From positions 1-64,000 of the forward strand of contig ARYC01003412.1 of NCBI GenBank assembly GCA_000711775.1: a stretch of DNA of 64,000 bases, in the 5' to 3' direction. Positions 11,433 through 21,720 of the stretch are shown here, piece by piece. The position numbers and the translations under genes were made by a program. The notes below the pieces were generated by a model, which did no database searches, was not told the DNA's origin, and was given only the letters and a program-made list of their open reading frames with translations. This stretch comes from Oxytricha trifallax. Lineage: Eukaryota; Ciliophora; Spirotrichea; Sporadotrichida; Oxytrichidae. The first letter of the stretch is position 1; every line of letters starts with the position of its first letter.

Positions 11433-12456
11433 GCTTCTGCATATATTATAGTATAAAAGGTTATCTATTCTTTGTTTTTTTAATATCTAAATTCATTGAT
11501 TACAATCAAATTCTGAAACCATTATTTAACCTTGCTTCTATGGTTCTTAATTCTTTTTATTTAATATTTTTAAATTTATTGTTTACAGTCAAGTCATGAA
11601 ACCAATATTTTTCTTCACAAAAGATTGTTAATTCTTTATATTTATAATTAAAGACATTATAGCTGTAAGAATCGGAGTTTGTTAAATTAAAATTATTCTC
11701 AAAAAAATTCATAATTATTATAATAAAATCCAGGTTGCTTTTTAATAAAAGACTCTACTACTACTACTTCTACAGGAACCTAATTAGATAATAAAAAACA
11801 ACCTGAAAATTTAAGATCATTAATGATTAAATATAATTAATAAATACCAATTAAATTTTATTTCATACTCCAAACCACTATGTCAATGCTTCAAAAAGAC
11901 CATAAGATGTCGTCATTAAAGAAGAGCCAGTCGTGCTCCTCTATACATTTCTCCCCTCAATCATGATTCACCTCTACGCATAAGAGCATCCAGCCCCAAG
12001 TACGCTGCCTACCACCATATTTACTAAAAGATTACACAACCTACTGCAGCTGATGAGTCAAAAACACCACCAAAAAAGGACTGGGGAAGCCATTCTGGAT
12101 AAAGAAAACACGTAACTTTGCCTCTATTTCTTCTTGAACTATTTGTGAGATCTTTCCACGCGAGAAGATTAAGAGAGGAGCGAACCTTGCTGATGATAAA
12201 ACAAACAAAGATATGACGATGACGGACCACACTAGATGAGTGGCTTCCAGCGATTAGAAAAATAAAGATGGGTATTAAAACTACCACCTAGACATTATTA
12301 CAGAAGAACAAATTAAACAATTCAATAAATAACCATTTAGTTCCAAAGATTTACACAATAAAATAACCGCAATCAGTAAGTAGAGATATCTAAAAAGACT
12401 GAAAACTCTTAGATAAAGACCTTTAAGAAAAATACATAAAACCATCTCAAGACCAA

Positions 12457-13227
12457 ATGCATTTAGAGAAGTATAACAAGATAACCATTAGGTTGATTAA
12501 AGAGGCTGAACGCAAGGAGAGGAACGCCCTGGGAGACTAATTACACTACGCAACCTATAGATTGAATGCTATTTCAAGATCATGGAAGTCTCGCCTTTCC
12601 AAAGAAGACTTATAGGGTCACATTTGCTGCAAAAAGCTAATAAGAAGTCTCCTATTTTAAAAAAGCAGATTCTATTAACACATTCCAAACAGTGTCTTGA
12701 AACCTTAGTGTCGATAATATATTGGGCAGGTTTAAAGAAGAGTCATCGAAGTCATTCAGCGGCTTCAAAAAGTACCACAGGAGTCACTTTCAAAATATAT
12801 CAATACTCTGTTCAAGGATGCACTGGAGACAAACCAATTCTCAAAAAGAACTTTAAGATAGTCGACGATGCAAGGAAAATCTAGCACTCTAAACTGCTTA
12901 ATAGAAATTTAGAAAGAAGTCGAATTGATCCAATCACTCATAACATTGTGTTGCAAAGCTGACCCTAGTAGAAAAAAATTTAAAACATCCCTGTCTTAAT
13001 AATACGATCAGCTAAGTAACTCTTCAACCATCACCGCAAAAAGTAGGTCTAAAGATCTCTATTCAATTTCTAGCCTTGAAGTAAATGAACTCAATCTTAA
13101 ATCTGACGTGCTAATTAATAAATTTAATTTGGAATTTGCTGAAATCGAACGGGAAGAGTACAAGGAAATATAGAGAGGCCGATTCCCTTAACGAAAGATA
13201 GTTCATTATATGACAAAGAAATTGTGA
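12457..13227 (+). CDS. Unknown helical protein, 256 codons
   Basis: From ATG 12457 the ciliate-code frame runs uninterrupted to TGA 13225-13227. The product is rich in Lys, Gln, Ser and Leu with heptad-like helical stretches (RLIKEAERKERNALGDQLH near the N-terminus and LEFAEIEREEYKEIQRGR near the end). A second frame picks up at about 13170 and continues the same style (SSLYDKEIVKIIQEINSLR) to about 13385, so the original protein was probably longer and is frameshifted near 13165. The frame is also open upstream of the ATG to 12403. Its function is not recognised. It precedes the smaller gene at 13.74 kb on the same strand. Confidence 0.5.
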
Positions 13228-13735
13228 AGATAATCCAGGAGATCAACTCTTTGAGATCTAAAACACTTGCTTAAATGAACTCCATTAAAAGCAATTCCAA
13301 ATAGACTGATCATGGCGAATAGTGGCGCATGGCGCAACGAATTAACTTATCTATTTTTGAAGTCCCTAGAAGAATGGATATATTTTGTTAAATCTAAGAA
13401 ACATGACCTCCTCCAGTAATTTGTGAAGCTAGAAGGCATAATATATTAGGGTGAACTTATAGCATAGTAAAATAGCCTAATGTCTCTAAGAACAGGAAAC
13501 ATTAGAAGAGAATCAGTCCTAACTAATTCATGCCGTAGTGGGCCGCTCTAAATTAGCAACTAAGAAACAACTTAATGACAGAAGATAGGATTGTAAAATA
13601 TACCATAGTTTAAACTGAAGAGTATTTGCTCGTGCCCATTCTATGCCTTGATACAATAATGAAACGCCAACTTGATATTCATAATCTGAAAAAGTAAAGT
13701 AATAATCAACAGGAGTCTACTACTCGCAATATAAA

Positions 13736-14182
13736 ATGGCAACCATGGGCAGTAACCAGAAGGCTTTCCTCGTAGTAGGTAGTCTTGCAACAAATGGAAT
13801 AGCACTTATCAATTGTAATTAAAAAGGAAATAGTCAAAGTATCTACTTTAAGACAAGCGGCAACATGGTTAAAGAATTTACCCCTATGCTATCGTAGTTC
13901 ACACTCGGGGAGAAAAAGGAAGCGGATCCAAACTTTACGATGATAATGGGAAAGTGCAATGCAAGCTTGCTGATTAATTCTAGAGCCTACTTATTGGAAG
14001 ATGACAAAGGAAGAGATATTGTGTATGATTACAGTATAGAAATTTAGTATACCTCATTCAAACCAGGTAAACAGCAAATGATTACTGAAAATACGAAAAT
14101 AAATTTCTCACCTGCTCACAAAAGATTACTATCGGGTATCTAAGAAACTGTTGCTGAAAACCAAATCATATAAATGGAATGA
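13736..14182 (+). CDS. Unknown 148-residue protein
   Basis: ATG 13736 to TGA 14180-14182, an intact ciliate-code frame of good composition. It starts MATMGSNQKAFLVVGSLATN and later has FTLGEKKEADPNFTMIMGK and KPGKQQMITENTKINFSPAH. An ATATAAAA tract touches the start codon. No membrane segment or known motif is evident, and the many short beta-type stretches suggest a compact globular fold. It lies 0.5 kb after the helical-protein gene on the same strand and may be co-expressed. Unlike its neighbours it has no frame break. Confidence 0.55.
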
Positions 14183-14834
14183 TCTCGCTGACATTTCTGT
14201 GGCCTACTTATTTTTAAGATTATTCATATGCTTATATTAAATGAGATAACAAACCATTTCAACGAGGTGCGATTTTCATGTACTAGCATTGATTAAATGT
14301 ATCTATTGCATCAACAATTTATATGACTTCTAATTAATAAGACATGCACTTAGATAACTTTATTAAATCCTTTCTAAAAGACACTCACACCTAAGCTTTT
14401 AATTACGAATAAATTTTTATGCTCATTTTATCCTTCTTACTAGCTTCTATAATAAACTGTTCCTCGTACTTTATTTATCCTATTAGATTGTGGGTCCTCT
14501 TTGAGATTGATGGAGAAAGAACATACAGATTGATTATTGTGATAGAAAAATAAAGTTGAGGGAGAAAGTTTACTGCAAATATTTTCGGGATCCTAGCAAC
14601 ACTTTCTTAATGGCAACCAATCCTTTAATATAGTCATTTGTCTCAAATTAAAGAATAAATCAATATGATCTATTTGATTTATGTTCAAGCTAAAGAAGTA
14701 AATGAGAGTAATTGATATTTGGTTATTAAAAAATTATCGCTTTCATATATTAAACTGTTGCTTATTCAAACTCTAACTTTGTAGTGGGTGGTTCTTTTTA
14801 TTGGGTCTTTGGCCTAATTTGTTGCTCATAACTG

Positions 14835-15290
14835 TCAAATACGAATCTAAGATCTTTAAGGCTGCATATGCTGGGATTCAGTTTTCAAGCTCTTTACTTG
14901 CAGAAAGGAATCCTTCCTGTCAGCTCTTAAATGCTTTTCTTATTCTTTAGTCTCTTCACACCCTTATCTGGTTCGACGGCGCTTCGCATTGGACTTCAGT
15001 AAAGCAACAGCCCTGCTAATTTCAGCTAAATTTGTTCATTCAACTGACTAATGAACTTTCAGGAGCTAGCATACACCTGTTAAAGGCTTCCGCTAACTCT
15101 GGCAGTAGCTAAACATTTAAAGACCGCTTTTCCACCTTTCTTTAGAACTGCTTTTGCCTAGCATAGTTAATCAATTCTTGTAAGTACTCAGGTATGATGG
15201 TATATAGGATGTATCCCAATAATTTTTATCAATATTCTTCCAATTACGGGGAGAGGGCAGGTGGCTCATCACTTGTCCGTGCTATTGGGT
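14835..15290 (-). pseudogene. Minus-strand unknown gene, frameshifted
   Basis: Three adjoining frames carry protein-like content in order: SHLPSPRNWKNIDKNYWDTS with YIPSYLSTY, then ELINYARQKQFQRKVEKRSL with LLPELAEAFNRCMLAPESS, then AVALLKSNAKRRRTRQGCEE, ending at TGA 14835-14837. The joins at about 15190 and 15030 look like single-base indels. The C-terminus is basic. It is convergent to the gene at 13.74 kb. No family is recognised. Confidence 0.4.
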
Positions 15291-15615
15291 AAAACTAAGA
15301 AGGTCATTTACCCAAAGACTTTTACATAATCCCTTGAAATGAACTAAATGAATAAAGATAGTGACAAAGAGAACTTACATTTTTATCGCCCTTAAGAATC
15401 TCACTCAAGAAATAGGAATTGGTTGACTAGACACTGGGCAAGAGAGCCTTGCAGTCTTGGGACAGGAAGATATATATTTCTTTTTTACTTTGCAATTTAG
15501 TCTGTAATTAAAGTAAATTAATTGGCTATTAGTTCATTCAATCTAATTAATAATATTAGAATTTATAGTCTACAATATTAATTAAAAATGGTTCAGTATT
15601 CTTGGGGATTTGTGA

Positions 15616-16410
15616 ATGAGTGTCAAGATTAGTATATTTCATGCCATTGAGAAGCTTTTTCTATCCCAAATGGGATTCCCTATTGAGAAATTCCGGTAGC
15701 AATAAGAGGTAAACCTTACTATCTATAATGAAAAACTTTAACTCCTGTCCAGAATCAACTAAGGAAAACTAAGAAATCTGGCGAACTAATCGATAATAGC
15801 AGTTCTAATAAATGGATTTATATGTAGAATCTGAATCGGCTCTGTAAGATTCAAGGACCTGCATAATAAGTCACATCGTTAGATCCTCGATGATGAGGCA
15901 ACTTTAAACATTTTTAAGTTAATAAGCTGGCGCTTGAGTGACCCTGACCAAGTGGTGCTTAGCTCCCATTCCGCTAACTCCCTTTGTATGACTAAACAAC
16001 ATATTTTCTAATACAAGCATCAATCTAATTACCCAGATATCAATATAATTTGAGAAACGGGATAAAGGACTACATGAAAAGTAAAATAACTAAAACTTAT
16101 ATGCTTGCGTTAAAGCTCAGAGCACCAGACTATCTGAAGTTATAGAACAAGAGCTTAAACACAAAGATATTGAATCTTTACATTTAAGTGTGCTTAGCCA
16201 AGTGTATTTCTCACATCTTGGGCATCAAAGAGAAATTAGAGAAAAAGATTTTGAGGAAGAAATCGTACCACTTAGAGCGAACTACTTAAAAAGGAAAAGC
16301 AACCAAATTAAACCAACTATCTGATACAACAAAATAAAAAATGGCAGAGATTTTGAGAGAATCAGGAGCTATAATCACAGCAAAATATGTTTAGGAAGAG
16401 CTCAAGCATT
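15616..16410 (+). pseudogene. Unknown gene interrupted by TBE copy 2
   Basis: ATG 15616 opens a frame with clear protein character (MSVKISIFHAIEKLFLSQMG). It has one in-frame TGA at 15832-15834, then continues (HRQILDDEATLNIFKLISWR) to TGA 16051. An overlapping frame takes over there (SEVIEQELKHKDIESLHLSV, REIREKDFEEEIVPLRANYL), with a further TGA at 16322-16324, and reaches the TBE border at 16410. The first bases after the TBE (21506-21645) continue in a compatible phase. The gene therefore predates the TBE insertion and has decayed. The product is unknown. Confidence 0.5.
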
Positions 16411-16512
16411 CAAAACCCCAAAACCTCTTAGTGAGGTTTATAAGTGCTTTGATTAGTAGGGTAAAGTTGAGGTTTTATTAGGGTTAGTAGAGAAATTAGG
16501 CGAGTTTGCAAA

Positions 16513-18500
16513 ATGAGAAATAGAAATTAGCGATTTTTGGGGTCTATTTATGATGAGAAATATTTAGATTTTCTGCTTAAGCTTAGGTATGATGCGAGTA
16601 TTAATATAGACTAACTCAAACCAGTGATGAATTATTGTGCGATTGCAAAGCTATTGCGTAAGAGTGGTTCAACTGTAAGGTATAACTGCTTTCTAGCTGT
16701 TTAGCATTTCAATTCTGGTTCTTGATAACATCCTGCAAGAAGATAAAAATTCTCTTAGCAGGATATCGACTATCTCTGCGATTCTAAAACTCTTAAGTAT
16801 TGGGCACCCTTCCCAATTGACTAGCGAGCTGTGATGTTTTATTGAAAGTTTCCTGACATGCGCATCTCTCCATAAACTATCGCAAATATCTATAGAAGGA
16901 ATGGTATTACTTTCAAGACTATCAACAGAGTCAAGAGAGTGATTGATTTTACAGTGGCATTTTATAGTAATAATTTAAACTATATATATGATTAAATGCG
17001 TAGGGCTATAGATAATAACATCAAGTTCATGCACACTGATGAAGCAGTGCTTACATTCAACACCTTTATTAATAAGTCTTGGTACAAGAAGTATGAAAAT
17101 ATAGAAATGTATGACTAAAAGGTAAAGGTTGTCACTCATGCAATTTTAGCTGGTATTAGTGAGGATTCAGGCTTAGAAACTTATGACATTCACCTCGCTC
17201 TATTAAGAGAGAGCAGTATATAGAGTCCTTACATAAACTAAGAGATACGTACAACGATCAAGAGATCATCCTGTTTGTTGATTGTTCCAACCGAAACCCC
17301 CTTCCCACTCCAACAACATCCCTATTCATATGAAAACTTTGATCCTCGATGTTTAAATCATTTTCCTCATAATATCTTGATTTCATGTTTATTATACATA
17401 AAAAAACCTTTTTAAAAAATTTTCTCAATCATTCAAATGCTTTTCTTTTCTAAAATTAACTATTTAACATTTTTCACTTCGTTCGTCAACTAATTTATTA
17501 ATATGCTCCCATAGGAAATTAATATGATATATTTCAAATATAATTTTTAAAAAGTTGAGCCAGCAAACTCAATAAACAATCATATTTCAAATATAGACTA
17601 TTAAAGTGATTACATGTTTATATAAATTTAGTTCTATGATTAATTTTTTATAGCACTGTTTTCTAATTATTCTATAATTATTACCATTAACATTTATATA
17701 GTAACTATTAGTTACGGAAAATTAATATGAAAGTATATTAAAATAAAACCTATTTCATTCACAATAATATAAATTATTTTGTAAAGGGATAAATTTAAAT
17801 ATAAAAAACTTCTTTATTAATAAAAAATAGCTAAAAATTGAATTTAATTATAATGAATAAAATAGATTTTATTTTAATAAAATTCATATTAATTTTCCAT
17901 AACTAATAGTTACTATATAAATGTTAATGGTAATAATTATAGAATAATTAGAAAACAGTGCTATAAAAAATTAATCATATTTCAAATATAGACTATTAAA
18001 GTGATTACATGTTTATATAAATTTAGTTCTATGATTATTATTTAGAGTTTATTGAGTTTGCTGGCTCAACTTTTTAAAAATTATATTTGAAATATATCAT
18101 ATTAATTTCCTATGGGAGCATATTAATAAAATAGTTGACGAACGTAGTGAAAAATGTTAAATAGTTAATTTTAGAAAAGAAAAGCATTTGAATGATTGAG
18201 AAAATTTTTTAAAAAGGTTTTTTTATGTATAATAAACATGAAATCAAGATATCATGAAGGAAAATGATTTAAACATCGAGAATCAAAATTTTCTATGAAT
18301 AGGGATGTTGTTGAAGTGGGAGGAGGGGTCTAGTTAGGGTGGGAGGGGGGTCTCGTTTAGACGGTGGGAGGGAGGGTGATGAGGGGTCTCGTTGAACAGT
18401 TGATAACCTATCAGTTCATAAGACAAAGTAGTCTAAGAAAGCTTATTAAGGAGTTAAAGAAGGGAGAGTGAATGTATATAAATAAGTTTTGTAGTTAAGT
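16513..18500 (+). pseudogene. TBE transposase, interrupted and internally deleted
   Basis: ATG 16513 starts the same protein as in copy 1. Compared with that copy there is an in-frame TGA where copy 1 has Arg (the MFY-stop-KFPDM region, near 16840), a one-base loss near 17190, a foldback insertion exactly at the second catalytic Asp codon (the GAT of FVDN, 17277-17282), and after 18440 a deletion of roughly 190 bp that removes the GIEFYW block with the catalytic Glu. The first Asp (MHTDEAVLTF) is kept. It cannot encode a working transposase. Confidence 0.9.
17283..18398. mobile_element. Foldback element nested in TBE copy 2
   Basis: A 1116-bp insertion flanked by a perfect 6-bp duplication GTTGAT (17277-17282 and 18399-18404). 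Left arm (17283 to about 17720) and right arm (about 17900-18398) are nearly identical inverted copies, and the middle is also partly self-complementary, so there is no room for a gene. The termini read TGTTC-AAC-GA-ACCCC. The right end has extra C/G-rich repeat units that the left lacks. It is a non-autonomous DNA element of unknown family. The 6-bp target length differs from the TBE (3 bp) and from TA-type elements. Confidence 0.9.
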
Positions 18501-18559
18501 TAATGAATATATAAGTCAAATTTAAAATTCTTTAGAGGGAGCTGGCTTCTCTTTCTTTT

Positions 18560-19371
18560 CTTCTACTTAAGGCTTGCTTGGGCCTAGGTTTCTTCTCTTA
18601 TTGCCAGCTCCAGCATCTATGTTCATTGACTCTTGAGGCTAAATATTTGAATAAAATCTCTTGCTAACTTCATATTTTGTCTGCGACTTTCGCTCTCTGT
18701 GAAGCTTGCTCTATTCCTTCATTAAGAAAATTCCAGTACCAGATTTTTCTAAAGTGTTAAGCTACAAATCTTACTTGAAATAAAAGGGTGCTTCTGCAGT
18801 TCTGATAGCCAGCTCTCACTTATCTTGATCCCTTGTTTTTCCTTATCTTCTGAAGAGATGCTGTACCTTTTCTTATGAGATTCTTGAATAATTTCTTTCA
18901 AGTAATTACCTTTAATTGTTGCAAGTATGCCAAAGAAATAGTTTCTTTCAGGCAATTTATTTTACAACTGCTTCTTATAGTACATAAATATCAAATTTGG
19001 AATGAAATCTCTTATTCCAAATTTGATATTTATGCACTATTAGTAGGCAGGTACAGCGAAACCTCTTAGTCATTCATAGCATCATCATATAAATTAGTCA
19101 CTGAGATTTCTGGATAGTTTGGAATCTCTGCAAACTTTACATCTTAAGTTTTCAATGCTTTCTTTTCTTCGCAGAGTATCGCTCATAGAAATGAAATTTT
19201 TGTACCTTCCATCATTGGCAGGAACAAACCAACTACATAATATATAATATTTACTATGAGTTCATTACCTTGCTGCACCAGGTAGCGATGCAAATCCTCC
19301 TTGCTTCTAAATCTTTGAATAATTCTTGTGATTGCACTCTTTTCATTGCATCAATCATTGACTCCATCTTG
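18560..19371 (-). pseudogene. TBE copy 2 22-kDa protein gene, broken
   Basis: The minus strand carries all blocks of the 22-kDa protein: an N-terminal RFRSKEDLHRYLVQQGNEL, VVGLFLPMMEGTKISFL, IPNYPEISVTNLYDDAMND, then KLPERNYFFGILATIKGNYL and SWLSELQKHPFISSK. They are in changing frames, with an in-frame TGA after KISFL where copy 1 has Lys, and a 65-bp hairpin is inserted after YLPT. It is clearly homologous to 5065-5601 but inactive. The function of the family is unknown. Confidence 0.8.
18977..19041. repeat. 65-bp hairpin insertion inside the TBE 22-kDa gene
   Basis: Relative to copy 1, 65 bp are inserted between the codons for Thr and Lys of the YLPTKKQL region. The insert is almost a perfect palindrome with 27-29 bp arms (TACATAAATATCAAATTTGG and its complement) around a 7-9 base centre. 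It looks like a minimal foldback element or IES-like insertion. Confidence 0.7.
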
Positions 19372-19559
19372 TTCACAGATCTAAGAAATGATATTCAAAT
19401 TTAAGTTTATTGATGATTTCAATTATAAACCTCTGTAAAACTTACTATTAAATATGGGAATCTTCTAGGAGGTCAACCTCTAAGAAGGATATGGAGAAGG
19501 TTTTGAGAACTGGTTTCAAACTTGAGAGATAGATATCAATTTCTACTGTTATAGCTCCA

Positions 19560-19760
19560 TATTTTTAAATTTAAACTGGTATGTACTTAATTAGGAGCAG
19601 CTCCTAAAATGCTAGTACTTAATTAAGAGCATTAATTAAAGCTAATACTTGATTAGGAGCACCCTAATTTTAATCATAAAATCACAAAATACCTCCTAAA
19701 GCAGTACGTACTTAATTAGGTACACCTCCTAAATCGGTACGTACTATAATCAACTTATTA
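19560..19760. repeat. TBE copy 2 GTAC/AATTAGG intergenic repeats
   Basis: Short repeated units of the form GTACTTAATTAGGAGC and ACGTACTTAATTAGG, in both orientations, lie upstream of the zinc-finger/kinase gene. They correspond in position to the GGTACC cluster of copy 1 and differ from it in sequence while keeping the GTAC-AATTA theme. Confidence 0.5.
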
Positions 19761-19935
19761 TTGATAGTAAAAATGGTCACTTTCTAACCCATATTTAGAG
19801 CTGGTTCGTCGCTTAGTGCTCATTTTTCTTCGCTAATACTCTAAAAACCTCCCTTAAAACTAATAAGGTTGCAAAGCTCTCTTATGAGCTATGAATTATA
19901 GAGAAAGTTATATAATTTTAAATTCAAATTTAAAT

Positions 19936-21386
19936 ATGAGCGCTAACATTTTAAGAAAAACAACAGCACTTCCATTAAACTAAATTAGACTTACCTTTGG
20001 CAGCAATAAAAATTGTGATGGCTGTGAGATGAATTCTCATAAAGAACTACAAGAGCTATCATTAGAAGTCTATGTTATTAAAATAGAAATTAATCATAGA
20101 AATTAAATGGCAAACAAGTGTGTGGGAGACAGAGAAGAAGAGAAAGTTATATATGAAATTCCTATACAAACTGAAGAAATAGATGTATACTTTTGTGAGC
20201 TGTGTGAGAGAGATTTCGCTCATAAATCAAGCTGGTATAGACATATGAAGGAGCATAGAGAAGCCAAGCCTACTGTATACCTAAAGCACGAAAAAATCGA
20301 TGGGAAGTATGATTGCTTTGAGTGCCATAAGTAGTACTCTCATACAAGAGACTTGAAGAAACATCTCTTAAAAGCTCACAAAAAAGACATAGAAATTGAA
20401 AGCATGAAGTTGAGTTGAAGCTTTCAACAAAAGAAAATCGAGGGAATATTCTAAAGTGACAGTGCCTGAATAAGCAAGTGAGTTAGAGTGCGTACAGAAG
20501 GCATGCAACCAACTAACCTCTGAAATCACAAAAATCATGATCAAAATTCAATACAAGAAAATACCAGTTCTTGTATAGATAGATTTAGATACTTCTCTTT
20601 CAAGTTATCTAATTCTAGAGGACTCCTTTGATTGATAAGAAAGTTATCAATGATCATCAATTTTCTTGCAAGGTTTATCCTTTCTACAATCTCTTAAGTG
20701 ATGATAAATATTAGATGGAGTTTACTAACAAATATCAAGTACTCACTCAAGCAAAATTTAAAGAGTGTAAGTACTTAATCAAGCTAGATGCTGTTCTACA
20801 TGCCAAAGATCATGTTGCTTTCAGACTCCCACTCTATGAAATGACCCTCAGAGATTTCATAAGTGATCAAAGGAATCATAAGAATCATGCTTTGATAGCA
20901 ACTTAAAACTTAGAAGGTATAAGAGAGCTACATAAAGTTAGGCTTTGTTCACAGAGATTTGAAGCCTGAGAATATTATGATAAACATTTTTCACCTGTAA
21001 GAGTGACAATTATTGACTTCAACAGAGCCTAAAGAGTTGAAGTATCAAGGCTTTGAACTGTAATGGGAATTCAAGGGTACTATCCAGAGAGAGAAGACTG
21101 TAGAGATGGAAACTTTTAGTGGGATTTATGGGCATTAGCAGCATAATTAATAGAGTGCGATATGCCTCGCAACGATTTCTATTCTACAAGGTGCGAGAAA
21201 GATGCTAAGCAAAGAATAAAGTAATTTATAGACAAAACCAGAGTCTCACAATCAATAAAACAAAAGGAAGACTCAATAATAATAAAACTAAACTCAAGAT
21301 CAGACATATTAATAGAGCAGATGTTGTGGTTAAGCAAGATAAATTTTAGACCTATCCCATATGATCCAAAAGTGCATTTTGAGTGA
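19936..21386 (+). pseudogene. TBE copy 2 zinc-finger/protein-kinase gene, frameshifted
   Basis: From ATG 19936 the frame encodes two C2H2 fingers (FCELCERDFAHKSSWYRHMK and YDCFECHKQYSHTRDLKKH), then hits TGA near 20416. The kinase half follows in shifted frames: ECKYLIKLDAVLHAKDHVAF, the catalytic loop in GFVHRDLKPENIMINIF (near 20950), and a C-terminal tail ending at TGA 21384-21386. Length and order equal the copy 1 gene. At least two indels make it non-functional as it stands. Confidence 0.85.
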
Positions 21387-21505
21387 TTAAATTAAAAACA
21401 TTTACGAAATATTTCACATTAAAACCTATTAATAACCCCAACCCCTAACAAATTCCCTACAAATCAAAGCACTTATAAACCTCATTAAGGGGTTTTGGGG
21501 TTTTG

Positions 21506-21720
21506 ATGTAATAAACATGAATTATTAAATTCAATATAAATTGAAAATGGGATTTAAGAAACTTTCCGCTCCGGCCAATTTCTTAATTGCTTTGTGATTA
21601 TGCTTTTCAATCCTCGTTTCTTTATTACGATCAATTGATCTACAGACAATTTGAAGTGCAAATCAGATTCCTCAAGTCTTGAATAATTATAAAGCTTTTT
21701 TTAAGTATATGTTATATGAC
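21506..21720 (+). other. Continuation of the TBE-interrupted gene, plus shared motif
   Basis: Directly after the TBE, the bases to about 21645 continue the interrupted plus-strand frame (NGIQETFRSGQFLNC) until TGA. At 21656-21690 lies a block AAATCAGATTCCTCAAG that recurs at 56699 and 57119, suggesting a shared gene family. The minus-strand reading there is RLEESDLHFK. Confidence 0.35.

Larger units (their letters stand above)
11900..16410. other. Compact multi-ORF block of unknown origin, host of TBE copy 2
   Basis: For about 4.5 kb the base composition is clearly less AT-rich than either flank and coding frames lie close together: two plus-strand genes (12.46-13.23 and 13.74-14.18 kb), a minus-strand frame (about 14.84-15.29 kb) and another plus gene (15.62 kb into the TBE). 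Several of these show frame breaks. No reverse transcriptase, polymerase, integrase or helicase motif was seen, and no terminal repeats were found. It could be a cellular gene cluster, a decayed DNA element or an integrated plasmid- or virus-like unit. The sequence alone does not decide. Confidence 0.4.
16411..21505. mobile_element. TBE: Telomere-Bearing Element (TBE) copy 2, nested and degraded
   Basis: The ends carry the same C4A4 repeats (CAAAACCCCAAAACC at left, GGGGTTTTGGGGTTTTG at right) and the TTAGTGAGG-type continuation as copy 1. The element is 5095 bp, of which 1122 bp is a nested foldback plus its duplication, leaving about 4.0 kb. Gene order is the same as in copy 1 but inverted: transposase (plus), 22-kDa (minus), zinc-finger/kinase (plus). 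The flanks read ATT on the left and ATG on the right, an imperfect A-N-T target duplication. Frequent frame breaks and an internal deletion in the transposase show it is dead. Confidence 0.9.

Noticed and set aside
12024..12287. Minus-strand standard-code frames at 12.0-12.3 kb
   Set aside because: They oppose plus-strand coding-like sequence and show no known motif. Treated as shadows.
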